The notes below the pieces were generated by a model. The model did no database searches, was not told the origin of the DNA, and was given only the letters and a program-made list of their open reading frames with translations. The translations under genes and the position numbers were made by a program. A DNA stretch of 64,000 nt from Ceratopteris richardii (Eukaryota; Streptophyta; Polypodiopsida; Polypodiales; Pteridaceae): NCBI GenBank assembly GCA_020310875.1, contig CM035423.1, positions 113,985,917 to 114,049,916 of the forward strand, read 5' to 3'. Shown here in pieces: positions 45,019-57,336 of this stretch (position 1 is its first letter; each line of letters starts with the position of its first letter).

Positions 45019-46461
45019 AAGGTAAAATTTTTTAACGTTATACTCATAGATAGCAACAAAAACAAGAAGATCATAGCAGATCATATTTCTATTGACAAAT
45101 TGAATAGAGATAATTATCCCGCATGGGTAATGCAAATGGAAGCCTTACTTATGAGTAAGGAATTAATGATATATGTGACAGGAGAAGAAAAGAAGCCTAC
45201 TTTTGGAGACGATAGTCAACCAAAGAAAGAAGAGTTAGAAGCCTTGAAGCTGTGGCAGAAGAAAGATGCAACTGCAAGAGCGTATATCTACAATACCATT
45301 ACAGATCATTTGTTACCACATATTAGAGGTCTAGAAAAAGCGGAAGATATATGGAGTGCATTGGAAGATCATTTCCAAAACACTACTAAAGCTAGAAAGG
45401 CTAGCTTATGGTCAGAGTTTACAACGTTCAAGAAAAAGCAAAGTCAAAGCATTAGTGATTATGCCACTAAGATGGACTTGGTAGACAGTCTTGGATCTAT
45501 TGACGAGGATATTGAAGACCACAGGTTAATAGCGCAATTGCTTGCCGGATTGAGAGGAAATGAAAGGTGGAAACCTTTTGTACTCTCAACTGAACTTTCA
45601 TTAAATCATTTTGTACCAGATTTAAATCAGTTGCTTGGACTAATGCTAACATTTGAGCAAGATTTGAAGACAGATGGAGATAAAGGACATAGTTCTGCTA
45701 TGTATGCAAAGAGTAAGAAGAAAGGTGATAAAGGTAAAGAAAATGATGAAGAAGAGATGACTACTCAAGCAAATTATGCAAGAGGAAGAGGTAATGCCAG
45801 AAGTAAAAGTAGAGGTAATACAAAAGGAAGAGGTAATAACAACAAGAAGACTTGTTGGATCTGTGGATTAAGCAATCATTTGGCTCATGATTGCTGGTAT
45901 AATTATCAAGGATCAAGTCAAAATCAGAACAACAATAGCAGAGGCAGAGGAGGAAGATATCAAAGAGGAAGACAAAGCCAAAGAGGTGGATATGGTAGAG
46001 GTGGAGAAAGAAGTTGGGGACAGAATCAGTCTTACAACACTACCTACTACAATTGTGCAAATGATACACAGAATGACAATCATACAACATTGATGATGAA
46101 TTCGATAAGTGTGTCAGAGAATGAAGATCTAAAGGTATTCTATATTAACTCTGGTTGTTCAAATCATTTGTCAGGAAATATAGAATTATTATCAGAATTG
46201 GAAGGAGGTATTTCAAATCATACAGTACAAACAGGTGATAACACAAAACATAATGTGTGGTCAATTGGAAAAGTAAAGTGTAAGAATGGAGCTGACCTGC
46301 TAACAAATGTTTTGTATGTTCCAACAATCCCAAAGAATCTGATCAGCGTAGGACAGATAGTAGAAAAAGGTTTTCAAGTCAGGTTTACAAACGAAGGAGT
46401 ATTTGTTGAAGATCCAGAAAATGGATACAACCAAATTGTTTATGGTAAAAAAGGAAGGTAG
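45019..46461 (+). pseudogene. gag and protease of copia-3
   Basis: The frame is open from 45019 without a visible ATG before KLNRDNYPAW (about 45097), so the start codon appears lost. The UBN2-type Gag region runs to about 45670, then a basic Gly/Arg/Asn-rich stretch with a CCHC knuckle CWICGLSNHLAHDC near 45856. The protease motif reads INSGCSNH near 46146, with Asn for the catalytic Asp (DSGCSNH in copia-2), which should inactivate it. The frame ends at 46459 by a shift, and the next frame continues the GAG-pre-integrase region. Confidence 0.92.
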
Positions 46462-48482
46462 AGTTTTTACTCTTAAAGTGCAAGGGAATGTTGGTCAAGC
46501 CTTGATCACACATGGTGATGAAGTATTTACAGAATTAGACCTCTGGCATAAGAGGTTAGGACACTTTAATGAAAAAGGAATCAAAACTATGGTGGAAAAA
46601 CAATTCGTAAGAGGATTACCAAATATAAAAAATCAACATATGATTCACAAATGTGAAGCTTGTCAGATGGGAAAAGCACACAGGTTACCATTTCAGAAGA
46701 AGAGTTACAAACATGATGGTCTGCTAGAACTCATACATACAGATGTATGGGGACCGACAAAAGAAGGATCTATCAGTGGCTCAAGGTATTATGTTTTTTT
46801 TATTGATGATGCAACAAGATGGATAACTCTTTACATTTTGAAAGAGAAATCAGAAGTGTTTGGAGCTTTCAAGCATTTTCATGCATATGCTGAAAGACTT
46901 ACATGACAAAAACTCAAAAGGCTAAGGTCTGATGGAGGAGGAGAATATTTTTCTCAAGAATTCAATGATTATCTGTGGAATGTAGATATCAAAAGAGAAA
47001 TAACTTGCAGGTATACACCGCAACAAATGGAGTAGTAGAAACGAAGAAACCGAACTCTAGTTGAGTTCGCCAGAGCTATGTTAAAGGAGAAGAATTGTCC
47101 AAATTATCTTTGGGTTGAGGTTGTAAATACAGCCACATATCTTGTAAACAGATTACCATGTGCAGCTTTAAATGGGATGACCCATTATGAAGCTTGGTGG
47201 GGTAAGAAACCAACACTTGATCATTGTAAAGTGTTTGGGTCAGTTGCTTATGCTTATGTACCATCACAACTTAGACATAAGCTTGAACCAAAAGCTGAAA
47301 ATACGTGTTCATTGGATATGATCAAAAGCAGATGGGTTATAGGTTATGGAGTCCTTTAACCAAACAGTTTATTGTTTCCAGAGATATGACATTTGATGAA
47401 GAGAAGAGTTGGTATGCAAAAAAAGAGCATAATGATGAAACATTTGAAGAAGAGATAAGAAGAAATAAAAAAGGTAAATCACATATGCAGGTGAATGGAG
47501 AAGAAGATTATATGCAGGCAAGTACATCTAGGATTGGATCAACTATGAGAAATGAAGATGGACTGAGATTTGATGAAGAAGTGTACTCAGATACACATGA
47601 AGAGTATGAACCAAGAAGGTCAAATAGATTAAGGAATCAACCAACAAGGTATTCCTATGATACTTCTTATTTGACTCAAAAAAAATATGCTTACTTAGTA
47701 AAGGAAGATGAAGAACCTCAGAATTACAGTGAAGCAAAAGGTAAGGAAAAATGGGAAGAAGCAATGAAGGAGGAGTTCAATGCGCTTGAAGAGAACAAGA
47801 CTTGGAAACTTGTTCGAAAACCAAATGGTAAGAAAGTGATTGGAAATAAATGGGTTTACAAAGTTAAGAAGCTTGTAGAAGGAAAAATAGCCAGATACAA
47901 AGCTAGCTGGTAGTAAAAGGTTATGCTCAGATGCATGGCATAGATTATGATGAGACATTCAGTACGGTGGCAAAGATGTTAACCATAAGAACAGTAATTG
48001 CTATAGAAGCATCAAAAGGATGGAAGCTAAGTCAATTGGATATAAAGAATGCATTTCTAAATGGATATATATCAAATGAAGTCTACATGGAACAACCTGA
48101 AGGGTTTGTAAGTTCCAGTTACCCAAATCATGTTTGCAGATTAAGAAGAGCACTCTATGGATTAAAGCAAGCTCCAAGAGCTTGGAATTATAGACTTGTG
48201 AAGTATCTCAATGATCTTGGATATCAAAGTTCAAAGGCAGATGCAAGTCTACTCATTAAGAGAACAGATGAAGGTATGATCTACATTTGTATTTATGTAG
48301 ATGACATTATAATCACAGGTACTCCAAATGAAGGAATCAAGGAGGTAAAGAGATTGCTTGAGAAAGAGTTCAAGATCAGTGATCTAGGAAAGTTATCATA
48401 TTTTCTTGGAATGGAAGTCACATATGCAGATCATGGTATATATGTTTCGCAAGAAAGGTATCTTCTCAACTTACTGAAGTAG
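46403..48482 (+). pseudogene. Integrase and RT of copia-3
   Basis: The zinc region (HKRLGHFNEKG to CEACQMGKAH) and the integrase core (LIHTDVWGP, FIDDATRW, LRSDGGGEYF) are clear. There are stops at 46904 and near 47034 and frameshifts near 47300 and 47908. RT (47750-48482) has WVYKVKKL, QLDIKNAFLNG and the intact catalytic YVDD near 48296. TAG at 48480 separates RT from the following part. Confidence 0.93.
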
Positions 48483-49244
48483 TTTAACATGGAGAATTGC
48501 AGAGAAGCTTCAACACCACTTGAGGTCAATCATAAACTCAACAAATATGATGGTGCAGAGTTTAAAGATATGAGGAAGTATCAATCTTTAGTGGGAAGCT
48601 TGATTTATGCTACGCTAACAAGACCAGATCTTAGTTATGTAGTAGGAGTTCTCTCACAGTTTATGCATTGTCCGAAGGATCAACATTGGGTTGCAAGACA
48701 GAGAGTTCTTAGATATATCAAAAGAACTATAAAAGAAGGATTATATTATCCTTTTACATCAGATATAAAGTTGAGAGCATACAGTGACTCAGACTAGGCA
48801 AGAAGTTAAGATGACAGAAGGTCAACACATGGGTATATGATATACCTAGGAGATAAGCTTGTCAGTTGGTGTTCAAAGAAGCAGCATACAGTGGCTTTAT
48901 CGTCAACTGAAGCTGAATATAAAGGACTTGTGGAAGCAGCTAAAGAAGTGATATGGATGCAGACCTTGTTCAAAAGCTTGGGAATTGATCAAGGTATACC
49001 TATCATACATGGAGATAATATGAGTTCGTTGTATCTTGCAGCAAATCTAGTATTTCATGCAAGAACAAAGCACATAGAGATTCAATATCATTTCCTGAGG
49101 GAAAAGGTAATGGAGAAGGAGCTTGAAATAGTATACACTCCTACAAAATATCAGATTGCAAATATTATGACAAAGAGCTTGGATGGAGTAAAAACAAGCA
49201 GATTCAAAGAAATGGCAGGAATAAAAGAAAAGAAGAATATATGA
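48483..49244 (+). pseudogene. RNase H of copia-3
   Basis: It reads MENCREASTPLEVNHKLNKY, then RNase H with YSDSD, a stop near 48796 (DSD-stop-ARS), [24 protein letters not shown] and [11 protein letters not shown]. The order and motifs match copia-2. It ends with a stop at 49242. A polypurine tract GATTGAGGGGGAGC precedes the 3' LTR at 49282. Confidence 0.93.
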
Positions 49245-49281
49245 AAGATCAGAGGATGCTAATTAGTGATTGAGGGGGAGC

Positions 49282-50281
49282 TGTTGAAGAATGACTCACT
49301 AATTAGACATAAAAGGCATGAAGACATATGAAGGATGAAGGAAGACGAAGAGAAGCAGGAACAAAGCATTCAAAAAATCAAGCCTTAGTGAAGGGACAAA
49401 TTCACACTTGTAATATAGTACTTAGAAACTTCCAGAATTACGAGTTTTGAATCTCGAAATAGATATGTATATAAGTGAGTTTTGAATAGAAGAAAGTAGT
49501 GTGCAGGAGAGTTGAGATATAGAAGTGCGTGTGTATGTAGAGATGAATAGTAGAACCTGAACTGTCGGGTATTCATCTGTAAGAGAGATGGTAAGGAAGA
49601 ACTACTCAGAATAGGAGTGTTTTCCATGGCTATGAGCGAAGTGAGGCCAAGCCATTTTGTACACATCTTCTCTAATAGAAAACACATGTTTGTGTGGAAG
49701 AATTTGAGCGCATAGTGATTTCATGTTACTGTGAAAGTTAGTTAGCAGTTACAGTTTTCTCAGTGCACATTTTACGGTACTTCTACAAGTTAGATCTCAC
49801 AGTATACTGTAAACTTTTTCATGAGTGATAGCTTATCTTGAAGCGACTAGTCTCAACTACAAATTGATTAAAAGAGTTTTATGAAACGAGACATGTACAT
49901 ACAGTACTGTGTCTGACAGTAAAGACATTCAGAACTGATAAAGTTTTCTCTCAAACTTCAGATAGAGTTCATTCACTAAAGGAAGCTCAGGTATTACTTC
50001 CTAACTTCATTTACAAGTATTTGAAGTAACTACAAACAGAGTCACAATTGCTTCCGGTAAGATTACGGTGACATTCCGATAACAGTCCGATGAAGTTCCA
50101 GTGATATTCTGGTAAGTTCAAAACACAGTTTTGGCACATTTAAGTGGCGAAAAGAATATCTAACAGTAAGCAAACAAAGATTTGTAAAGATTGAAGTAAA
50201 TCAGATCAGAATTGAAGCCTGAAGAAAAGGTAAAGTTTCCTGTAAAGTGAATTTTCACATTTCACTAAATACAGTTATAGA
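49282..50281 (+). repeat. 3' LTR of copia-3, 3'-truncated
   Basis: It matches 42534-43046 and 44319 to about 44740. The last about 120 bp of the LTR are gone, and family B sequence follows directly at about 50282. Confidence 0.92.
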
Positions 50282-50792
50282 GGGTCGATCGATGTTTATT
50301 TCTTCCTGTTGTACACCCACCATTTGTGATGGATCATTGTCGATGAATGTCCATGTCAATGGTCCACTGATTAAATTTTTTGAGTGCATGGTCATGTCTC
50401 CTCTTTTCAAATCAACATTTTCCAAATACTGCGAATTGAATTTCTTTTCTTACTCTAATGTAATGCATTGTTCATGAACCCAAACTTGAAGAAGTTGGCT
50501 CATTAGGTTTAAGTTGACTGCATGGTCATAGATCCAATCTTGTCCCAAGACAAGTGGCTCTGTAAGATCCTCATCATGACACACTAGCATTTTGACTATC
50601 ATTGGAACATCTTGAAGGTAGATGGGAAGTTCCACCTCGCCCAAACAAGGGGTTTCCACACCTCCCAATCCTATGAGATAGGCTTCTATGATTGATGTTC
50701 AATTGTAGGTCTTGGTAGTAGGAAAGTCTAACTGCACTAGTTGCTCCACTTGAGTCAATCAATTCTTTCACAATCCTCGCACTCTTTCCTTG
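50282..50792 (-). pseudogene. Second retropepsin-like domain of element B (post-integrase)
   Basis: On the minus strand LIDSSGATSAV (from about 50765) is an active-site-like loop (DSG/DTG family, one extra Ser). It is followed after a frameshift by CLGEVELPIYLQ and LVLGQDWIYDH, the typical second half of a retropepsin. It lies just after the integrase C-terminus in the orientation of the element, and the canonical protease of the same element is at 54755-54252. Downstream frames (50450-50282) continue into copia-3. Activity of the extra domain is unknown. Confidence 0.75.
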
Positions 50793-52695
50793 TCATATCT
50801 CTATGGTCACAAAGGGAGGTTGGTCAATTATTTGAGAAGTAGTTATGCTTGTATTTTGGCACATGTCCATGTGATATTTTGGGGCTTTCGGGTTGACATC
50901 TAGGCCTAGTCGCCTTAACTTATTTTTCCTAATGTGCTCTCTGGCCTCTATCTGTGCTTCTTCTCTCACCCTTAACTCTTCTTCTTTTCGCTTCTTAGCA
51001 GTGTTGAGTCTTATTAGCGTATCCTCTGTAAGAGGTTCTTGATATAGCTTGACTCTACATCCACTAATATAGTTTGGCAAGATGTCACCTTCTATAGTGG
51101 CCAATTGAATTGCACCACTAGTGGAGATTCTATTAATGATCATGGGTCCGTACCCTCTTTTTTCCAATTTATGGGCATGCTACTTTAGTGTGTAAACCAA
51201 CACTAGGTCGCCTCTTTCAATCCTTTATCCTTGATGTGTGCATCGAAGTATGCCTTTTGCCTGCAGCATAGATACTTGCTGCCACTCGTAGCCTCGTCTC
51301 ACCTAAGCATTCTAAATCAAAGATCTTGGATGACAATTCATGTCCATTCCACTCGTGCTCTTGTGCTACTTTTAAAGCAAGGATTAGGAAATCTAATGGT
51401 AGCACCGCATTCTGTCCAAAGCCCATCTGAAATGGGGTGGCATTGAGTACCGTTTTATAGGCAACTCGATAAACCCAAACAACATGATGAAGTTGTTTGT
51501 CCCAATCAGAGCGTTTATTATTTACCAGTTTGGTCAAGACATTACATAGGATTTTGTTTGTGCTCTCAGCTTGTCCGTTAGCTTGGGGATGATAGGGGGC
51601 AGACTTCTTATGTATCACCAAGAATTCTTGGAGAAGATTTTCAATGACTTTGTTCAAGAATTGTGTACCTATATTGCTTACCAACTCTATTGGTAATCCA
51701 TATCTCGTGAACACATTCTCAAATAAGAATTTAGCAGTTGTTTGAGCATCATTCTTTGTTGTGGCTTTTAATTCTACCCACTTTGTCAGGTAATCTGTGG
51801 CTACAGTAATGTACTCTGCATGGGAGTTTCTAGCTAGGGGATTAATAGGACCTATGAACTCTATGCCCCACTTCGAGAATGCACGTCCTCCCATCATTGG
51901 CCTCAAAGGCATCTCGTCTTTTCTAACCGGATATTGTGCACATTGGCATGTGTCAGGTAGTTCATCAGACACTCCTTGTGGTGGCTCTCCTGAAGTGATG
52001 CAAGAAAGATGATCTTCCCTAAGGTGGGTTCTACCTTTCCTAACAACAACTTCAAAGTCATATTCCATTAGTAAGAGGAACCATCTTACTAAGCGTCTTT
52101 TATTGCAAGGTTTATTGACCAAATATAACAAAGCTTGATGATCAGTGAAAAACTTGAACTTGTTGGACAATAAATAATGTCTAAACTTCTTCACAGCATA
52201 TACCATGTCTAAGGCCTCTTGCTCAGTGGTGGTATAGTTTCGTTCAGCTGTAGTTAGTTGTCTGCTAGCGTATGCTATGGGTAAATTTAAATCTCCTTCA
52301 CTTGTGGGTTGTGCTAGCACACATCCTATGGCATGATTGGAGGCATCCACATGGACATGGAATGGATTATTCCAATCAGGAGTGGTCAACATTGGTGATT
52401 TGCACAAACATCTCTTCAATTCATTAAAGGAATTTTCACATTCGTCATTCCACTCAAAATTTGTCAATAAGGCATAAAGAGGTCTAACTATGATCGCATA
52501 CATGTGGATAAACCTATGGTAATATCCACAATGGCCCATAAAGGCTTGTACCTCTTTAACATTCCTTGGCCTTGGCAACTTTGCTATAGCTTTCACTTTG
52601 TCCTCATCTGTTGATATTCCGTTCTTAGAAACAATATGACCTAAGATTTTATCTTGACGCACCATGAACACACACTTTTCTAGGTTCAAACACAC
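50793..52695 (-). pseudogene. RNase H and integrase of element B
   Basis: The frame 52695-51217 starts in the RT connection (LEKCVFMVRQDKILGHIVSK). RNase H follows (VHVDASNHAIGCVLAQ, TDHQALLYLVNK, REDHLSCITSGE). Integrase then starts at FSKWGIEFIGPI; compared with B' (59800-59080) almost the entire HHCC zinc domain is missing before it. The core has ATDYLTKW, but the second catalytic Asp reads SNIGTQF (Asn), then QAESTNKILCNVLTK with Glu. The C-terminal part (51167-50793, KRGYGPMIINRISTSGA) follows after a shift. Two defects make integrase inactive. Confidence 0.92.
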
Positions 52696-53819
52696 TCGAT
52701 ATTCTCTACACTTGTTGAATATATATTGGGCTCAGGGATGTGGTATCTTCTTTCTTGGGAATGAGCACACAAATCGTCCACATATACTTCTAAGCTCTTT
52801 CGTAAGGACTCTTTGAAGACATGACACATGAGCCTTTGGAATGTTGCAGGAGCATTTGTGAGCCCAAATGGCATCACATGAAATGCAAAGATTCCCCATT
52901 CGGTGGCAAAAGCCATTTTGTGTTGCTTTTCAAGGGCAATGGCTACTTGATTGTAACCTGAAAATCCATCAAGAAAGCTATAAACTTCCTTGCCTGCAAA
53001 ACGCTCCAATAAGTGTTCCGTGATTGGAAGCGGATAACTATCTTTGATCATAGCAGCATTAACTTTTTTAAGTTTAATACATACTCGCAACTTCCCATTC
53101 TTCTTGGGCACCACTACAATGGGGGACACCCATTCAGTATGCTCAATCTCATAGATGAATCCAACTTCAATCAACCTATGAATTTCTTCTTTTATTTTCA
53201 TTGTGCAAGTGTCGTTATATGTGTAGGGCTTTTGTTTGGTGGGCTTGGCATCAGCAATCATGGGGATCGTATGAGAGCATATTCTCGGATCTACCCCCCT
53301 TAAGTCTCTATAGTGCCATGCAAACACGTCCCTATATTCCCTTAATAGAGCTACGAGCTCCATTTCTTCTTCTTCACTTAGGTCATCTCCTATGTATGTA
53401 CATCTCTCTTCGTTCTCCTCAATGGTCACTACAACCTTTTTGGTCTTTTCTTTATTATCATATGATTCTCCTGTGACGGCCTCTCTTTTAGGCATTCGTA
53501 CCAAAATTTTTCGGTCTTCAACTTCATATTTGTTGAAATTATCTGGTACTTCAAACAATGATTCCTCCTCTTCTTGTTTCACTGGTTTTCTTTCCTTTTT
53601 CTTTTGACTAACTTCAATTCCCTCCTTTGAATTCACAATTTTAATGCTTGTGAGAGGTTCTTCTTCTTTTTGAGTAAATACTCCTATCTCTTCTAGATAG
53701 TGCTTCTCTGAGTCAAAGTAGGTATCCATCATAATGGACTCTAGATCATCGTCATTCTCTTCCTCTTCTATGACTTCACTAGGGTCACATTCTTCTAGCA
53801 TGGGCTGACACATGAACAC
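52686..53819 (-). pseudogene. Reverse transcriptase of element B with acidic linker
   Basis: The frame is 377 codons. An acidic, Lys/Glu-rich linker (YLEEIGVFTQKEEEP) precedes RT, which starts near VGFIYEIEHTEWVSPIVVVP. It shows CIKLKKVNAAMIKDSYPLP, YSFLDGFSGYNQVA and the catalytic YVDD at about 52785-52774. The frame shifts near 52730, just before the connection domain. The FLDGFSGYNQ style places family B, like family A, outside the chromoviruses (inference). Confidence 0.93.
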
Positions 53820-54755
53820 AGAGATATCATAACCCTCCTCCTCATCACAATGAGGTGTCCACTATTCCTCATTGATCGCAATGTCCATGGTGGCTAAGAT
53901 TTCTACCCAGCCATGAGGCTCAAATTCCTCATCTGGAAAGATCATCGGTGTATAGGCTGGGTCTTTAATTGGTCTTTCTCCTTGAGAAGTTCCTTTTTCT
54001 CTCGCTTTTAGGCGTCTTTCCTCTTCCTCTACAACCTTTCACATCCACAAATGAGTATCTTCATGCATCCATGATGGATCAGGTGAACTTCCAGAATGCA
54101 CAGAGATAGAATCTTCTTTTCACTTGTGGATATGATTCCAGTGTAGGGGTGGTACATCTCTGAAGGTGTAATCCTTCAAATTGACCTTGGTTGCGACCCT
54201 TAAGTGTTGTAAGTACAAGGAGTTAGTTCCCTAGTCTTGTACTATTTGCAGTTATCGTAGGAAGGGTCTTCCTAAGATCATCTCATAGACATTATTTTTT
54301 TCAAAGTCACATATAGCAAAGGTGTGTTCAAACTCTACACCACAAGTGGTTAGAGTTATCCCTTCGAGCAATCCTAGAGGTCTCTCAACATGGCCATCAG
54401 CCATTTGAAGCTTCATTCTAGTTGGTCTCAATGTGAGACCCCATTGCTTCCACAAGGAGGTGGTCACAATAGGAACACTAGCACCTGAATCTATGATTGC
54501 TTTGGTTGTGTAACCTTGGTAGGTGATTGGAAGATAAGTATTACCTTCTTCACCTTCACTCACATCCCCTATTTTGTCTAGAGGTATCTCATGTAATTTT
54601 TGTTTAGAGCCTGCTTGTGGCATATTGGAATCAAGTTCTCGAACCTGATCTTTCACATGATTCCATAGCTCGGGTTTTACTTTTAGCAGCTCTTCTACGG
54701 TGAGATGACACTGAACCTTAGTGTTCTTCACAACATCAGCGTTCCTTGGCACCAC
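53820..54755 (-). pseudogene. Canonical protease of element B and linker
   Basis: Protease in 54755-54252 reads LPITYQGYTTKAIIDSGASV with the DSGA active site, then ERPLGLLEGITLTTCG and MILGRPFL. The linker to RT (54251-53820) has stops and frameshifts but recognisable acidic sequence. B#1 and B#2 carry the same domain in worse condition. Confidence 0.9.
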
Positions 54756-56340
54756 TGAGTCTTCATTTCTTACCAGTATTGTGGGAGCTCTGATCTGAAG
54801 AGATTCAGATTCCCATGGGCCTGTGAATTGTGGAAACTCTTGTAAAGAATTAGATTCAAAGTCTAATCTCTCCTCTTCTTGTTGCTCTCCTTAGTCTCCA
54901 TAAATAGATGGAATGTCTTGGGGAAATTGATCATGAAGATCATCAATTTCATGAATAGGAGGGGGGGTTACCCTTCTCCTTGGCCCATTTCTCTTCTTTT
55001 ATTTCCCGTAAAAACTCTTGAGAGTGCTCCTGAATTGAAGGAGGTATTCCAGCATCTGTGGAATTAGGAACATAAGCTCCCATTGATGGTGAGCTTCCTC
55101 TTTCAATAACTGGTTGAGCCTGTGGAGGTAAAGAAACCTGTGGCTTGTTTACCAACTTCTCTAATCTTTCTAGTAAGCCATGGAAATGCAAATCTGGTTT
55201 GATAGAGTTTGTCTGATTGAACGATTGACTAGTCTCGAGCATAGCCTAAGCTAGTTCTATCATTTTCATGCACATTTTTGTCTGTTCAATCTCTAAATCC
55301 GCTCGAGGGTAACTCTTGTCTAGGTTTGCAGCTATTGGCCCTTCGTGAAGTCGAGCCTAGTAGGCCTTGGACATCATGTCCAAGCCTTCTGGGGTTGGAT
55401 ATGCAAGAATAGACCCTAGTTGTGGTCTATTTACAATGGGTTGTGGGACGGGATGAGGTGGTGTGGATGGAGTTTCAACATGTGAGGGACTTTGAGATGC
55501 AATGTCTTCTATTTTTGTTTTTGCTTCTTTCAGGCTTTCTCCTAGTTTCGATAACTTTTTATTCCACTTGCGATTGGCTTTCTGGTATCCTTCCGTGTCC
55601 TTGTTTTCCTCTTACTAGGCTCTCCTGATTCACTTGACTCTGATTGTTCAACTGGCTTGTCTTGTTTTAAGGCTTGTGCTCTAGTAATCGCCTATGTAGG
55701 AGCCATATTATTGCTACTTGAACTTGAATCCACCACTAAGCCTACCACATTAATGGGTGTAACCGTGGGCACACTAGAGGGGTTCCTTGGACAATCTCTA
55801 GGGAGATGGTCTTTGCCACACTCAAGAAAAAAGGCTTGTATTATGATGGCTTGTCCTTGACTTGGAGATGGCGAGGGGGGACAATCACGAATGAAATGGT
55901 CGCCCTGACATCTGAAACATGGTCCTCTAGGGGCTTGTGGTCTCATTTGTCTCAATTGGGGCCTAGGGTTAGGATTTGTATACATGACATTTGAGTATTG
56001 AGGCTCCCAATTTTATTCCATAGATGATGTCTCATACTGATATAGATAAGTCTCACTATGCTCAGGTGACTTTGTGTAATAATCTTGTGAACTATCTTCA
56101 TGGGAGTAGTCTAAACTATGAGCATGAGAGTCATTTTCTGAGACCAATGGGGTTAGTGGCACCAATGCTCTATTAAGGTTCTCTTCTGCCATTGCATACT
56201 TAACTGGAATCACATTGGTAGGAGCTGGTGGCTGGTTTTCTAGGACTAGTTGTGGCCTATATGGTGCCTGATATTGCTGTTGTGGTTGATAGTATGGCTA
56301 TTGGTATTGGTTCTGATACCTACCCTGTTGGTAAGGTTGC
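54756..56340 (-). pseudogene. C-terminal half of gag of element B
   Basis: In minus order it has a Tyr/Gln-rich stretch (56340-56230), AEENLNRALVPLTPLV (near 56190), and a knuckle CFRCQGDHFIRDC near 55905. A second knuckle has lost its first Cys (FLECGKDHLPRDC). A basic region and a Pro/Gln-rich tail (LLERLEKLVNKPQ, near 55170) follow. The capsid core seen in B#1 and B#2 is missing; the leader joins directly to the Tyr/Gln-rich stretch. Confidence 0.85.
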
Positions 56341-56721
56341 TGATAAGTTTGTCTAATGGCAGGAAAAATTTGAATTTTATGAAAATCATGATTTTCAATC
56401 AGAATCATGTTTTTTTGGCGGGAAAAATTCAAAATTTTGAGCGTCGAGCAATGGCGAGCTTTGTATGTGCAGAAAATCATGAAAAAACATAGGCGGTTGC
56501 TCTCCCTTTCACTTCCTAACTCCTTCTCGCACAATATGCATGAAAAATGGTATGAAAATGGTGAAAATGCACTAAAAAAATAAGAAATTTCTATGAAGAT
56601 GAAGATGGTGATGATGAAGATGAAGAAAAAATCAGAAAATGAACAAAAATGATAGTTTTTTTACCTTCCAACATCGCAAATCTACGATCTTACCATCACA
56701 ACGCTCGTCCTCAAATCTCTC
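56341..56721 (-). other. Untranslated leader of element B
   Basis: It is AT-rich with no convincing start codon for gag. It holds an 18-bp perfect palindrome at 56380-56397 and GAA/GAT-rich tracts (56590-56635). Confidence 0.6.
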
Positions 56722-56739
56722 TCCCCAGCAACGGTGCCA
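56722..56739 (-). other. Primer binding site of element B (tRNA-Asp type)
   Basis: On the minus strand TGGCACCGTTGCTGGGGA differs at two bases from TGGCGCCGTTGCCGGGGA, the complement (from memory) of the 3' end of plant tRNA-Asp, commonly used by Athila-like elements. It lies 8 nt after the LTR end. Confidence 0.82.
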
Positions 56740-56747
56740 AAATTTGG

Positions 56748-57336
56748 TGTAGCTCAAGCGTAAGCACCACCTCCTTTACTTGTCAATCCATGGAGACGTG
56801 AGGACTGGTATGAAGACCATGAGCAAGTGAAGGCACAAGTGTGTGAGTGAAAGCACACAAGCATGCACACACATACACACACACACGCAAGGTAAGATCA
56901 AAGAGAGGAACAATGGAAAGCTTTCAATTGCAAAGGAACTCTCTTACAAAAGCTCTATTCTCTAACAAGCTAACCTCCAAAATGAGCTCTCTAGCTCTTT
57001 TTATAGTTTTTTTTACTAGTTTTGGCCTTGTACAGACCTAGTGTCTGGCCTAGTTAAAAATTAAGTCCCAGGGCTTATTTGAGGGCTCAAACAAAGTCTA
57101 AAAATTATGAAAATTGGTAGGATGATACTTCTAATACTCCTCAAGCTCAAGGACTCCCTAGCTTGAACAAAATGGAGTTACAAAAATGTGAAATGATATT
57201 TACAATGGTTTTTAGTGATGAAAATCACTATTTTTATAGGGATTCTTTTGAAAATTTGACATGTACTTGTTGGAGCTCCCTACTTACTCCTTCTTCTTGC
57301 ACTTATTATGCTTGTCCTTGACCTTGAGCTTCAACA
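56748..57336 (-). repeat. 5' LTR of element B
   Basis: It is 589 bp. Minus-strand start TGTTGAAGCTCAAGG, end TTGAGCTACA. It carries the same CA-rich microsatellite (about 56863-56886) as the other two copies and is flanked by GTCTT at 57337. Confidence 0.94.

Larger units (their letters stand above)
42534..50281 (+). mobile_element. Copia-3, Ty1/copia element with unequal LTRs
   Basis: It is a gag-pol element related to copia-2. The 5' LTR (42534-44860) is enlarged by a solo LTR. The 3' LTR (49282-50281) lacks about the last 120 bp, so the target duplication cannot be checked; the left flank is CTTAC. The primer site TGGTATCAGAGC and a polypurine tract are clear. It splits the post-integrase ORF of element B. 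Confidence 0.94.
40747..57336 (-). mobile_element. Family B gypsy element with three LTRs, split by copia-3
   Basis: On the minus strand the order is 5' LTR (57336-56748), primer site (56739-56722), leader, gag C-terminal half, protease, RT, RNase H, integrase, a post-integrase ORF with a second protease, polypurine tract, LTR (42022-41425), a 69-bp repeat of the 3' internal end, and LTR (41355-40747). The outer LTRs are flanked by GTCTT. Copia-3 occupies 42534-50281. The gag capsid core and the integrase zinc domain are missing. It inserted into B', another family B element, whose reading frame is continuous across it. Confidence 0.9.
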
